Below, piece after piece: positions 7,839 through 18,473 of a DNA stretch of 64,000 nt. The notes beneath the pieces were generated by a model, which did no database searches, was not told the DNA's origin, and saw nothing but the letters and a program-made list of their open reading frames with translations. The DNA lies in contig CAWEFK010000016.1 of NCBI GenBank assembly GCA_963808315.1, forward strand, positions 186,001 to 250,000, written 5' to 3'. The DNA is from Palsa-504 sp963808315 (GTDB lineage Bacteria; Actinomycetota; Actinomycetes; Streptosporangiales; Streptosporangiaceae). Position 1 is the first letter of the stretch; every line of letters starts with the position of its first letter. The position numbers and the translations under genes were made by a program.

Positions 7839-10800
7839 TCAGCGGAAGTCGCGGCTGGGGACGGTGGCCGCACGCCGGAGCGGGCGCAGGGCGGCGGCGA
7901 CCAGGTTGACGGCGCCGCTGGTGCACTCGATCCGGCCGCTGATGACCAGGGCGGGCGCGACCGTGGCGACCCGGCGGTGGCGGTCCCACACCTGGGGCGG
8001 GCAGATGACGTTCAGCATGCCGGTCTCGTCCTCCAGGCTGATGAACACCACGCCGCGCGCGGTCGGCGGGCGCTGCCGGTGGGTGACCAGGCCGCCCACG
8101 GCCACCTCGGAACCGTCCGGGGCCGACTTGGCCGACGCCACGGTGAGCACCTGCCGGGCCTCCAGCGTCGCCCGGATGTGGGCCAGCGGATGGGTGCCGT
8201 ACGTGCTGGTCGCCCACAGGTCGGCCAGCGTCTGCTCGGCCGGCGTCATGGCCGGCAGCGGCGGCGCGTCCAGCCCGGTGGTGGTGCCGGGCAGCTGCCC
8301 CTCGCGCAGCGAGGCGGCGGCTCCGGCGGCCCACAGCGCGGCCCGCCTGCTGAGCCCGAAACAGCCGAACGCGCCCGCGGTGGCCAGCGCCTCAAGCGCG
8401 GCGGCCGGCAGCTGCGTCCGGGTCGCGAAATCCTCCAGGTCACGGTAGGGACGCCCGGCCGCCACCCGGTCCGCGACGATGCGGGACAGGTTCCGCACGC
8501 TGGCCAGGCCGAGGCGGATAACCGGCCCGGCGCTCAAGCCGGCCGCGGCGGCCGGCCGCCGGGGCCGCGGGCGCTCCAGCGTGGCCAGCGCCTCGCTGGC
8601 GTTCACGTCCACGCCGAGCACGGTGACCCCGTGCCGCCGCGCGTCGTTGATCAGGCTGTGCGGGGCGTAGAACCCCATCGGCTGGTTGCGCAGCAGCGCG
8701 GTGGTGAACGCGGCCGGGAAGTACCGTTTCAGCCAGGCGCTCGCGTAGACCAGGTAGGCGAAGCTGATCGCGTGCGACTCGGGGAACCCGTAGCTGGAGA
8801 AGGCGAGGATCTTGGCGTAGATGTCCTGGGCCACCGCGGGTCCGATGCCGCGCTCGGCCATCCCGTCCAGCAGGCGCTGGCGAAGCTCTTCGATGCGTTC
8901 GGGGGCCCGCTTGGCGCTCATGGCCTGGCGCAGGCGGTCGGCTTCGTTCGGAGAAAATCCGGCGCAGTCGATGGCCAGCTGCATCATCTGCTCCTGGAAC
9001 AGCGGCACGCCCAGCGTCTTGGTCAGGGCCGGGCGCATCAGCTCGTGCGGCATGGCCGCGTCCTGGCGCCCGTCGTGGCGGCGCAGGTAGGGATGGACCG
9101 AGCCGCCCTGGATCGGGCCCGGCCTGATCAGCGCCACCTCGACGACCAGGTCGTAGAACTTGCCCGGCCGCAGCCGCGGCAAGGTGGCCATCTGGGCCCG
9201 GGACTCCACCTGGAACACGCCCACCGTGTCCGCCTCGGCCAGCATCTGGTAGACGGCCGGGTCCTCCTGCGGGATCGTGGCCATCGTCCAGTGCTCGCCG
9301 TGATAGGAGGTGACCAGGTCGAAGCAGTCGTGCAACGCGGCCAGCATGCCCAGGCCGAGCAGGTCGAACTTGACCAGGCCGGCGTAGGCGCAGTCGTCCT
9401 TGTCCCATTGCAGCACGGTGCGCCCGGGCATCCGGGCCCACTCGACCGGGCACACCTCCCCCACCGGCCGGTCGCAGATCACCATGCCGCCGGAATGGAT
9501 GCCCAGGTGCCGCGGCAGCCGCTGCAGCTGGGTGGCCAGCTCGAGCACCGCGGCCGGGGCGCCGTCCGGATCGCCGGGCGCCAGCGCCTCCCCCGCCTCG
9601 GCGGGCCCGGGCCCGATCTGGCGGACCCAGGCGTCCGACTGCGCCGGGGTGAACCCGAGCGCGCGGCCGGCGTCCCGCAGCGCCATCCGCGGCCGGTAGG
9701 AGATCACGTTGGCGACCTGGGCGGCCCGGGTCCGGCCGTACGTGCCGTAGACGTACTGGATGACCTCCTCGCGGCGGCGGTGCTCGATGTCCAGGTCGAT
9801 GTCCGGCGGCCCGTCCCGGCCCTGCGACAGGAACCGCTCGAACAGCAGGTGGTGCGAGACCGGGTCGACGCTGGTGATGCCGATCGCGAAGCACACCGCC
9901 GAGTTGGCCGCCGAACCCCGGCCCTGGCACAAGATGTTCTCGTCGCTCGCAGAACTCCACGATGTCGTGCACGATCAGGAAGTAGCCGGGGAACTCCAGC
10001 TGCTCGATCACGTCGAGTTCCCTGGCGATCTGCGCGTACGCGCCGGGAACCCGCTCGGCCCCCGGCGGCCCGTACCGCGACGGCGCCTTGCGGGCCACCA
10101 GCTCGCGCAGCCAGCTCGCCTCGGTGTACCCGGCCGGGACACCGAAGTCGGGCAGCTTCGGCGCGATCACGCCGAAGTCGAACGCGCAGTCCCGGCCCAG
10201 CGCCACGGTCCGCTCGAGCACGCCCGGGTAGCGCCGCAGCAGCGCGGCCATCTCCGCGCCGGAGCGCAGGTAGGCGGTGCCCGCCGCGGGCAGCCAGCCG
10301 TCCATCTCGGCCAGGCTGCGCCGGGCCCTGATCGCGGCCAGCGCCTGGCCGAGCCGGGCCTGCGCGGGCGCGGCGAAGTGCACGTTGCCGGCTGCCACCA
10401 GGCCGACGTCGGCCAGCGCCGCCAGCCGGGCCAGCACGTCGTTGCGCTCGTCGTCGCCCGGATCGCGACGGCAGTTCAGCTCGACCATCACGTTCTCGTG
10501 GCCGAACAGGCCGGTCAGCTTGGCCAGCTCCCGCCAGGCCGCGTCCGGGCCCCCGGTGGCGAGCGCGGCGGGCACCGGCCCCTTGCGGCACCCGGTCAGC
10601 ACGACCCAGTGACCGTCGTGCGCGCCGGCCAGCGCATCGGTGTCGTAGACCGGGCGTCCCTTGGCCCCGCCCGCCAGCTGGGCGGCGCTGATCACCGCGC
10701 ACAGCCGGGCGTAGCCTTCCGGGTCCCGGGCCAGGACCAGCAGATGACGTCCTTCCGGGTCGGGCACGCCGGTCTGGCCCCTGGACAGGCCGAGACTGAG

Positions 10801-11200
10801 CTCCGCGCCGAACACCGTGCCCATGGCCACACCGGTCTCGCGCAGCCTCGCCGCGGCCTGCGCGAACTGCGGGACCCCGTACATCCCGTCGTGATCGGTG
10901 AGGGCGAGCACCTCAAGCCCGAGCCGGGCCGCCTCGGCGACGAGCTCGGCCGGGGTGGCCGCCCCGTCCAGGAAGCTGAACGAGGAATGGCAGTGCAGCT
11001 CGGCCCAGGGAATTCTCGCCGCGGCCACCGCGTCCGCCCGCCGGGCCACCGCCTGCTTCGGACGCGAGCGGCCCTGGCCGGGCTGGCCCTGGCCCGGCTG
11101 GCCCTGGTCCGGGCTGGCTGTCAGCGGGAGCACCGCGGGCCCGCCAGGACATCCGCCGCTGCAGCTCCCGCCAGGGAACCGGCGGGTTATCCCAGCCCAC
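7839..11200 (-). CDS. dnaE2: Error-prone DNA polymerase III alpha subunit DnaE2, two frame breaks
   Basis: Translesion replicative polymerase of the SOS mutasome. The start at 11200 gives MGWDNPPVPWRELQRRMSWR, the standard DnaE2 N-terminus, which enters the long frame after a break near 11120. The PHP domain has its metal motif LHCHSSFSFLDGA. The polymerase active site carries DIDLDIEHRRR (Asp-x-Asp-x-Asp), just after a second break near 9945 (YFLIVHDIVEFC, then GRGSAANSAVCFAIG). The OB domain near the C-terminus includes LEDETGMLNVIC. Total length is about 1,110 aa, normal for the family. It is last in the leftward order imuA'-imuB-dnaE2, 9 bases after imuB, and so is presumably under the SOS box at 13592. 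Confidence 0.93.
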
Positions 11201-11209
11201 GGCCGGCCG

Positions 11210-12739
11210 TCAAAAGTAGCCCGCCTCGATCAGCCAGCGGCTGTCCCGCACCACCGCCAGCCAGGCCCGCCCGTCGTGGGTGGCGAGCTGGAACCGGGCC
11301 CGCCTGCGGGCCGCGCTCGGATCCCACCAGCGTTCGGACAGCGGCCACGGACCGGCCCAGGCGGTGATCCGCCGCGGCGGCTCACGGCCGATCACCAGCC
11401 GCGCGGGCGCGGCCGACAGCACGCACCGCCCGGTGACGGTGACCAGGCGCCCGTCATCGTCGGTCACTTCCGCCTCCCAGGGCGACCGGGTAAACGACAC
11501 CGGGCGCCGCCCCGGTGATCCGCCCGGGCCACGGCGCGCCCCACGGCCAGTCGCGGCTCTCTTTTTTCTCCGAACGGAATGTGGCTCACCTGCTCGGAAA
11601 CGTTCCTGCCGCCCCCCGGGACCGGCCGCAGGACCGCCTCGTGCCCGAGCATGGCCTGCACCCGCATGGCGGCCCGCGCAACCCGGTCGCTGATCACGGT
11701 CTCACCCCAGAGCGCGAGCTGGTGGCCGGTGGCGTGAACCACCTGATCGGGCACCAGCCGCAGCATCCCGATGCCGCCCTGGGCGGACTGGCCGTCCTCC
11801 GGCGCGGTCCGCCAGCCGTCCAGCTGCCAGCGGACCCGGTCGGCCACGCACGCCGCGGTCAGCAGCCCGTCGTGCCGCCACAGCCTGCTGTTCTCCTGCC
11901 CGTCCGCCCAGCTGACCCGAACCTGCACCCGGACGCAGGTCAGCCCGCGGGCGGCCAGGCCGGCGTGCAGCTGTTCCGCGAGCGTCTTGGCCGCGAACAC
12001 CACGGGCTCGGCCAGCGGTTCCGGCGGGTCGAATTCCCGGGCCACGGACAGGTCGTCGGCGGGCGGCCGGGCCGCGAGCGGGCGGGAGTCCAGGCCGCGG
12101 GCCAGCCGGTGCACGGCTTCTCCCGCGTCGCCGAACCTGCTGGCCACATCGCTGGCCGGCAGCGCGGCCAGGTCACCGAGCGTGCCGAGGCCGAGCCGCC
12201 TGAACAGCCCGGCCAGGTCCCGGGCGGCCAGGACGCTCACCGGCTGGGCGGCCAGGAACCCGGCCGTCCCGCCCGGCGGTATGACCAGGACCGGCCCGGC
12301 GGGGACGGAAGGGACGGCGGGAGCAGGGGGAGCAGGGGGACGGCGGGAGCAGGGGGGACGGCGGGGACGGCGGGAGCAGCGGGCTAGCTGAGCGGGCGGC
12401 GAGCAGGGCGGCGAACATCCCGTCGGCGATACCGACGCGCGATTCCACGCCGAGCCCGGCCACGGCGGCGATGATCTTGCTGGCCAGCGCGGCCTCGCCG
12501 CCGAAGTAACGGGCCGGGCCCCGGGCGCCGAACGCGCACACCCCCGGCTCGGCCACCTCGACCTGCGGGCAGAAGCCGGTCACCGTGGTGATCACCTGCT
12601 CGAACAACCGCGCCGCCTGCGGGCCCGCAGGGGACGGATCGGGACCGCAGAGCTGCGGGCAGCGCAGGACCATGATCCGCGGCGGGCGACTCCGCGGTCC
12701 GGGCTTGCCTTCCGCGGCCTCATCCGGCGCTTGAGCCAC
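11210..12739 (-). CDS. imuB: ImuB-type Y-family polymerase-like protein of the mutasome, two frame breaks
   Basis: ImuB is a catalytically inactive Y-family homologue that bridges DnaE2, ImuA' and the beta clamp. The N-terminal part has EVAEPGVCAFGARGPARYFG and GVESRVGIADGMFAALLAAR. The middle part starts PVLVIPPGGTAGFLAAQPVS and includes the helix-hairpin-helix region LGLGTLGDLAALPASDVASR. The C-terminal part ends ITAWAGPWPLSERWWDP and RDSRWLIEAGYF. The frame changes lie within the Ala/Pro-coding minisatellite near 12300-12390 and near 11540. Combined length of about 510 aa is typical. A GTG at 12739 overlaps the end of the upstream gene; an internal ATG near 12674 (MVLRCPQLCG) is an alternative start. 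Confidence 0.85.
12301..12386. repeat. GC-rich minisatellite inside imuB
   Basis: Imperfect tandem copies of a unit close to GGGAGCAGGGGGACGGC (plus strand) cover about 86 bases. On the coding strand they encode an Ala/Pro/Val linker in one frame and Pro/Ser/Leu in another. The imuB frame breaks inside this block, which is where both replication slippage and sequencing error are most likely. Confidence 0.75.
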
Positions 12740-13580
12740 GCGCGCAGGCCGGCCGCGGGTGCCGCGAACGGGTCACCGGCCAACGAGTCCCTGGCGACCG
12801 GAATGTCGTGCGGAAACGGGGTATCCATGACGGGGATGTCGACCGGGTCGGTCACGGCCACGGCGCCGTCCTCGGCCGGCAGCCAGAGCCAGCGCGTGCG
12901 GGCCAGGGCCGCCTCGCCACGCCCGTCCGCCGTCACCTCCGCACAGCACGCCCGGACTCGTCCGTGCCCGTCGCCCAGGCCGGTCCACCGCTGGGTCAGG
13001 ACCCGGAGGCGTACCTGGGCCCCGGGCCAGTCCCCGGCCACGAGCAGCACGCCGCCCGCCCGCCGGAGCGCAGCCTCAAGACGGCGCCGCACCGGAGCCT
13101 GCGCCATCGCGGGCGGCCGCACCAGGACGAGCTCGCACCCGTCGAGTAGCGACGCCACCACCTGCGGCCAGGCGGGACCCGGATCCGGGACGAGCAGCAT
13201 CCGCTCGATGTCCAGGCCGAGCCCGGCGGCCGCGAGCAGGCCCGCCTCGGGTATCCCCGCGATGCCGCACCACGCTCCCGCCGCCGAAGCGCCCGCCGCA
13301 AGCGCCAGGCACAGCAGGCCGAACTCCGGGACCGCCAGCACCGATCCGCGGGCCAGAGCGCCCCTCGGCAGCAGTTCGCGCAGCGCCGGCAGCGCCGGCA
13401 GCGTCCCGGTCTCGGATACCTTGGGCAATCCGAGACCCGGCGCAGCCGGGCCGAAGCCGGACGGAGCAGGCACGCCGGTTCCGGATACCGCAGGCACGCC
13501 GGAGGCGGGTGCTTAAAGGCCGCAGATGCCGCAGGCTGCCTGGCTGGTATCCGCCTGATTTCCGCAGACGAGCTCCCCAT
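12592..13580 (-). CDS. ImuA'-like (RecA-fold) mutasome protein
   Basis: First gene of the mutasome cassette. The actinobacterial ImuA' family is RecA-related and recruits the other two proteins. Recognisable stretches are LPALRELLPRGALARGSVLA, WCGIAGIPEAGLLAAAGLGL and LVPDPGPAWPQVVASLLDG, matching the family core. The classical Walker A motif is not preserved, as is usual in ImuA'. I place the start at ATG 13580 (MGSSSAEIRRIPARQ, with GGTGAG just upstream) and infer one frame change near 13480. The frame stays open to 12592, overlapping imuB by about 150 bases; the true stop may be earlier. The SOS box lies immediately upstream. Confidence 0.7.
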
Positions 13581-13591
13581 CTCACCAAGTA

Positions 13592-13607
13592 TCGAACTGA
13601 GGTTCGT
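13592..13607. promoter_or_regulatory. LexA/SOS box upstream of the imuA'-imuB-dnaE2 cassette
   Basis: TCGAACTGAGGTTCGT matches the actinobacterial/Gram-positive-type LexA operator TCGAAC-N4-GTTCGA at 11 of 12 specified bases. It lies 12 bases from the proposed imuA' start, where LexA would block initiation. This is the expected control for DNA-damage-inducible mutagenesis genes. Confidence 0.8.
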
Positions 13608-13901
13608 CCAAGTCAAGCCAGGTCACAGGGCCGGAGTTAGCACAGACGGCCGCCTCTGCCCCTGGTCATGCGAAAGCCCGTTCTCCGCCTGGGTAGCCGT
13701 GACGCCCCCCAAAAGCGGCGTGTGCGAATTTCTTGTGTGTCACTGAACGATTTCTGCCATCTTGCAGCTGGTTCATCAGGCAGTCTGACGTTTGCTCCTG
13801 GATAGCAGACCGCATGTGAAGCGGCATTGCCGCCGAGCCCCGGATCCGCGACGCTGACGAGGCCGCGATCACCTCTGTTGAGGCTGCTAGCGCCTCGGCA
13901 C
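13608..13901. other. Intergenic stretch, no gene supported
   Basis: About 290 bases between the mutasome promoter and the truncated amidohydrolase. The only open frame (minus strand, 68 codons) has poor codon bias and no recognisable motif. The missing C-terminus of the neighbouring amidohydrolase is not here. Confidence 0.6.
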
Positions 13902-14787
13902 CTAGCGTTCGCCCGTTCGCCCCGTTGCTCGGTGGGTAAAGGTCACGCCCGGCGAAGGGTCAGCATCCCGCAAACACCACTCGCATCGCCCGGCACACCC
14001 GTGCTGGGACGCTCCCGCCCTCGAACCACACCGATGGTCGGTCGCGCCGGCCAGGTACCAGTCCTTGCGCGGGCTGTCCGGACCCTGGCGTGCGGCCTCC
14101 AGGCTTCCCGTCATGGCCCGCAGCGTCGGAGTCAGCGCGATGCCCCGCTCGGCCATCGACGGCAGCAGTTCCGGGTCCAGGCCCATCCCGTGCTCCAGGG
14201 AGTCCACCCCGGCGGCAACCGCCGCCGCTCCCCCGGCCGCATGCTGCGAATGCACCGCGACCCGGCCGCCCACCGCGTGCACCGCCGCCACGACCGCCGT
14301 CAGCACCCCGGCCGGAACAGGTTCGTCTCCCGGCAGCCAGTCCGCGATGATCTTGGCCCACCCGGTGCGAGCCGCCTGCGCCGCGGCGACGGCGGGCAGC
14401 TCCGCGGGGCCGGCCCGGCGGCCCCAACCGTCGAAGAACTGGCCAGGTTGCGCGATCCACAGCCCGGCGTGCACCGCCCGCGGCACGTCACCGGCCTGGC
14501 CGAACCAGGCGGGCGGGTCGCCGGCCAGGCCAGGCGAGCGGATCATCGTGACCCCGGCCGTCAGGTGCGCACGCAGGTCCTCGCGCAGCAGCCGTCTCGT
14601 CCAGCGGCTGACCCCGCGAAGGGGCGCCCGGATGGGTGTGCACGTCGACCAGGCCGGGCAGCAGCCAGCCCTCGGCGACCAGGTCGGCGGCGGCGACCGG
14701 ATCGTCGGTCCACCGGTCACCGGCCGCGTACAGGTCGGCAGGTTCGGCGTCCGGCAGGGCGAACCCTCGGATCCGCAGTGCATTCAC
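13902..14787 (-). pseudogene. Amidohydrolase (imidazolonepropionase-like), C-terminus missing
   Basis: Metal-dependent hydrolase of the amidohydrolase superfamily. The N-terminus MNALRIRGFALPDAEPADL is followed by the metal motif VDVHTHPGAP. After a frame change near 14625 it continues with LRAHLTAGVTMIRSPGLAGD, WAKIIADWLPGDE, VAVHSQHAAGG and SLEHGMGLDP, the expected ligand-bearing strands. Near 14040 the similarity stops in mid-protein after DWYLAGA. The last metal-binding Asp strand and the composite beta-sandwich, roughly 100 residues, are absent from the following sequence. Unlike most frame breaks here, sequence is actually missing, so I call it a decayed gene. Confidence 0.65.
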
Positions 14788-15180
14788 CGGGTCACGCTAG
14801 CCGGTCGCTGGGGCGAAGGGGAAGGGAGGTGCGGGGAGAGGGGGAAGGGAGGAGCTGGGCGTGGGAGCGCAGGCATTGTATACGATTCGAGGCAATTACA
14901 TAATGGCCTACATAATTCAAGCGATGCGGGCCACCACGCTGGCCGCGTACCGTGAAGCGTTGGTGAGATCTGGGCTATCTCCAGGAACCGGAAACGTCAG
15001 GAAGATGCGTTCCCGAGGGGGGTGGGGGTAGCCCAGCTCACCGATCTTGCTGTCCGCCCTACCTCCGGAGGGCCAGGCGATGGTTTACTCCAGGTATGGT
15101 CGTCTGCCCCGATACGCCGGCAGGTCTTAGCTACGGCATGACCGTGACCAGGCAGGCGCGCCTGGCCACAGCGAAATGAC
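14788..15180. other. Intergenic region with purine tract and AT-rich promoter-like patch
   Basis: Contains a G/A-rich tract (about 14815-14870), then a 40-base AT-rich island with two copies of TACATAAT (14897-14904 and 14909-14916) and GTATAC. These could be an operator for the downstream STAND regulator. An open frame of 42 codons begins at ATG 14903 but has no convincing support. Confidence 0.4.
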
Positions 15181-17697
15181 GTGGACGAGATCCAGACCCA
15201 GCTGCCTGAGGAACCAAACAGCTTCATCGGCCGGGAACGTGAGCTCGGCGAGCTCCGCCAGCTACTGCGGCGTACCCGAGCGCTGACGCTGTGCGGGCCC
15301 GGGGGGATCGGGAAGACCCGGCTCGCGCTGAGGCTGATGGCCACGGTGGCGGCTGAGTTCCCTGACGGGGTGTGGTTCGTCGAGCTGGCCGATCTGCGGC
15401 AGCCCGAGCTGGTGGTCTCGCGCGTGGCAGCGATCATCGGCGTCGGCGAGGAGGCCGGGCACCCGCTGCTTGAGACGCTCGCCGACGCGCTGCGCCCGCG
15501 TCGGCTGCTGCTGGCCCTGGACAACTGCGAGCATCTGGTCGGCGCGTGCGCTCAGGTCGTCCGGCATCTGCTGGCCAGCTCGGCCGGATTGCGGCTGCTG
15601 AGTACGAGCCGCGAGCCACTGCGCGTCGCGGCCGAGACCATATGGCAGGTACCGCCGCTTTCCATGCTCCCCGCGAGCGCCGACCCGGCCACGGCGAACG
15701 CGGATCGTGGTGAGGCGATTCGCCTGTTCGCGGACCGGGCCGCCGCCTCGCGTCCCGGATTTACGGTCGGCTCGGACAACGCCGCGGCCGTCATCTCGAT
15801 CTGCCGCGCGCTCGACGGCGTGCCGCTGGCGATCGAGCTGGCCGCGGCCCGGGTCCGGGTGCTGTCAGCCGAGCAGATCAGCGGCCGCCTCGACGACCGG
15901 TTCGGGCTGCTGACCGTGGGCGACCGGTCGGCCGCACCCCGCCAGCGCACCCTGCGCGCTGCCATCGAATGGAGCTACGAACTACTCACGGCTCAGGAGC
16001 AGGCCCTGTTCCGGCGGCTGTCCGTCCTCGCGGGATGGTCGCTCGAGGTGGCGGAGCAGGTCTGCTCCGATGACAGCATCCCCGCGCATGATGTGCTCGG
16101 CCTGGTCAGCGCGCTGGTGGACAAGTCGCTGGTCGTACCCGAATCCGAGGTACTCGGTCAGATGCGGTTCCGGATGCTCGACACCATCAGGGAGTATGCG
16201 GCCGCGCGGCTGGCCGAGGCGGGTGAATCGGTTACCTTCTCCACCGCGCTCCGCGATTACACACTGCGGACCGCGGAGCGGAACCTGGCCATCGGGATGG
16301 CCAGGGTGGCGGCCCCATGGCAGGCGCGCGTCGACATCTTCCGCCAGTACGACGCCGAATCCAGCACCGTGTTCCAGGTGCTGAAGTGGTGCCTGGACCG
16401 GTCGGACGCGGAGACGGGGCTGCGGATCTGCATCGCGGTCAGCCCGTGCTGGATCGTATGGGGCACCTTCGCCGAGAGCAGCGAGTGGCTGGATGAGTTC
16501 CTGGCCCTTGAGCTCTCCGCCGTCCCGGCCGCGGTCCAGGGCACGGCCATGGTGGTGCGGGCGCAACTGGCCCTGTCCAGCGATCCCGCCGCGGCGGAAT
16601 CACTGGCCGGAAAGGGACTGAGGCTGTGCCGTGACGCCGACGACAAGTTCTGGACCGCGGTCGCGCTGAACCTGCTCAGCGAGATCGCCTTGCATACGGG
16701 CCAGCCCGGGCACGCGGCCGCCCGCGCGGACGAAGCGCTGTCGGTCGCGCAGGCCGCTGGGGACGGGTGGAACGAGGGCTACGCTCTCGGCACCCGGGCC
16801 GCGGTCGCGGCCCGGCTGGGCAAGCTCCGCGAGGCTCAGCAGCTGACTAGCGCCTCGGCCAGCGTCATGCGCCGCATCGACCAGCAATGGGGAACCGCCC
16901 GGGCCCTGCTTGGCCTGGGTGACCTAGCCAGGCTGCGCAGTCATCCGGGCGAGGCCCACAGCCGGTACGTGGAAGCGCTGGCGATCCTGCGGGAAATCGG
17001 CGCCCGGCCGGAGATCGCCCGCTGCCTGACCGGACTTGGCCGGGTGGCCATGGACCTCGGCGCGATCGAACAAGCCAGGCGGCACCTGTCCAGGAGCATC
17101 CAGCTCAGTCACGCCACCGGCGCGCGCATCGGCGTGGCGCGCGGGCTCGAAGCCTTCGCTCACCTGGCCATTCACGAGAACCGGCCCGAGCTGGCGGTGC
17201 AGCTGGCCGCGGCCGCGGCGGCGTTGCGGGAAACAGCGGGCCTGCCGCCGCGACCCGGCGCGCGCACGGAAAGCTATCTGGCTCCGGCCCGTCGCCTCGG
17301 CGATCCCGCCGTCGCCCGGCTGTGGGCCCGCGGCCGCACGCTGAGCAGCGAGGCCGCGGTCGCCTTGGCCCTGGACCTGCCGCAGGCCCCGGTCCCAGAT
17401 GGCGATAGCGCCGACGACAGCCCTACCCTGACCGTGGTGGGAGCATACGAGGTGGCGACCGCCCCGCCGAGCTCGCTGACCCCCAGGGAACACCAGATCG
17501 CCGCCCTGGTGGCAGCAGGCCACAGCAACAAGGCCATCGCGGCCGAACTTTCCATCAGCCCGACCACCGCGGCCAGACACGTCGCCAACATCCTGGCCAA
17601 GCTGGGATTCAGCTCGCGCACTCAGATCGCCGCCTGGTTCGCGGACAGACCGCAGGAAACCGTCGCCGCGGACGTCACCACCCGTCCAGCGGAATAA
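15181..17697 (+). CDS. STAND-type ATPase transcriptional regulator with C-terminal LuxR HTH, 838 aa
   Basis: Large signal-integrating activator. Residues 15-350 form an NB-ARC/AAA-type switch with Walker A GPGGIGKT (39-46) and Walker B LLLALDNCEHL. The helical part includes GVPLAIELAAARVRVLS and RTLRAAIEWSYELL, the signatures of this actinobacterial regulator group. Residues about 400-720 are TPR-like helical repeats that probably sense a ligand or partner. Residues about 755-820 are a LuxR HTH (LTPREHQIAALVAAGHSNKA, then FSSRTQIAAWF). The gene is complete with no frame break, start GTG 15181. The target is unknown. Its 3' end overlaps the convergent methyltransferase gene by 23 bases. Confidence 0.9.
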   Translation: MDEIQTQLPEEPNSFIGRERELGELRQLLRRTRALTLCGPGGIGKTRLALRLMATVAAEFPDGVWFVELADLRQPELVVSRVAAIIGVGEEAGHPLLETLADALRPRRLLLALDNCEHLVGACAQVVRHLLASSAGLRLLSTSREPLRVAAETIWQVPPLSMLPASADPATANADRGEAIRLFADRAAASRPGFTVGSDNAAAVISICRALDGVPLAIELAAARVRVLSAEQISGRLDDRFGLLTVGDRSAAPRQRTLRAAIEWSYELLTAQEQALFRRLSVLAGWSLEVAEQVCSDDSIPAHDVLGLVSALVDKSLVVPESEVLGQMRFRMLDTIREYAAARLAEAGESVTFSTALRDYTLRTAERNLAIGMARVAAPWQARVDIFRQYDAESSTVFQVLKWCLDRSDAETGLRICIAVSPCWIVWGTFAESSEWLDEFLALELSAVPAAVQGTAMVVRAQLALSSDPAAAESLAGKGLRLCRDADDKFWTAVALNLLSEIALHTGQPGHAAARADEALSVAQAAGDGWNEGYALGTRAAVAARLGKLREAQQLTSASASVMRRIDQQWGTARALLGLGDLARLRSHPGEAHSRYVEALAILREIGARPEIARCLTGLGRVAMDLGAIEQARRHLSRSIQLSHATGARIGVARGLEAFAHLAIHENRPELAVQLAAAAAALRETAGLPPRPGARTESYLAPARRLGDPAVARLWARGRTLSSEAAVALALDLPQAPVPDGDSADDSPTLTVVGAYEVATAPPSSLTPREHQIAALVAAGHSNKAIAAELSISPTTAARHVANILAKLGFSSRTQIAAWFADRPQETVAADVTTRPAE

Positions 17698-18409
17698 CGG
17701 GCTGGCCGGGAGCACCACGGACCGTTCGGACTAATGGTCGCTGGCGGGCGGGGCCGGTATGGGGCTGATAGTCGGCGAAGGTGAACATGCGTGCTCCCCT
17801 TTCCAGCGGGACAGGGGTGCCGGTGAAGCGGTGCGCGGCGGCGCCCCAGCGGTGCGCTGGGTCCGAGACCCACAGGGGCTGAAAGCCGCAGGCGCCGAAC
17901 CAGGAGCAGATCTGCGGCACCAGGTCCGGTTGCCACCGGCCGCGGGTCCACACCACGGTGCCACCGCGCGCGCAGAGCTGAGGGCAGTAGCCGACCGTGC
18001 GCCGGACGTCGTCGTCGGTCATGTTGCCGAACACGCCGCAGGCCAGCACCAGGTAGGCCGGCACCAGCCCGGTATAGGAGTCGGTCAGCGACGCGTCCCC
18101 GGTCACCACCTCGACACCAGGCAGGCCCGCGAGCTCGGCCGCCCCGCGGGCCGCCTCGGCGTTGCGCGGATCGAGCTCGACCAGGCGCGCCACCACGTCG
18201 TCGCGGCGCGGGTGGCGGGCCAGCACCCCGATCAGGTCCCGGCCCTGGCCTGCGCACAGGCTAATGGCGTGAAGCGGGCCCGGGGGCGCCAGGTCGAGCG
18301 CCAGCTGGATCTGACGCTGCACGGCCGCCAGGCGCTGGGCCAGGGCCGTGGCCGGATCGTCGTAATCACGGTGCCAGGCGTACCAGTCGCGTTCGGTCAC
18401 CTGACCCAT
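17675..18409 (-). CDS. Class I SAM-dependent methyltransferase family protein, 244 aa
   Basis: Putative methyltransferase conserved in actinomycetes. The SAM loop is HAISLCAGQGRDLIGVL (motif I, about residues 47-63). Motif II acidic end is ARLVELDPRNAEAA, then VVTGDASLTDSYTGLVPAYL and CGVFGNMTDDDVRRTV. The later stretch GGTVVWTRGRWQPDLVPQIC and the ending HRFTGTPVPLERGARMFTF are characteristic of the family. There is no frame break. The residues after MFTFADYQ are Arg/Pro-rich and may read past the original stop. The acceptor is unknown, and nothing links it to the STAND regulator except convergence. Confidence 0.85.
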   Translation of the reverse strand: MGQVTERDWYAWHRDYDDPATALAQRLAAVQRQIQLALDLAPPGPLHAISLCAGQGRDLIGVLARHPRRDDVVARLVELDPRNAEAARGAAELAGLPGVEVVTGDASLTDSYTGLVPAYLVLACGVFGNMTDDDVRRTVGYCPQLCARGGTVVWTRGRWQPDLVPQICSWFGACGFQPLWVSDPAHRWGAAAHRFTGTPVPLERGARMFTFADYQPHTGPARQRPLVRTVRGAPGQPVIPLDGW

Positions 18410-18473
18410 GCTACGGACGTGATCGGCGCGACCGCAGACCGCCGTAGGTTCCGGGGACGGCGCCGGGCAGCCG

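Noticed and set aside
7977..10331. Plus-strand open frame of 784 codons
   Set aside because: It is antisense to DnaE2, whose motifs are unmistakable. Its composition (Gly/Arg/Gln/Pro-rich) is that of a GC-rich shadow.
13666..13872. 68-codon minus-strand frame
   Set aside because: Poor codon bias and no motif; treated as intergenic.
14903..15031. 42-codon frame with a phrase like an integrase N-terminus (YREALVRSGLSPGT)
   Set aside because: Too short, no recombinase core nearby and no att-like repeats; probably chance.
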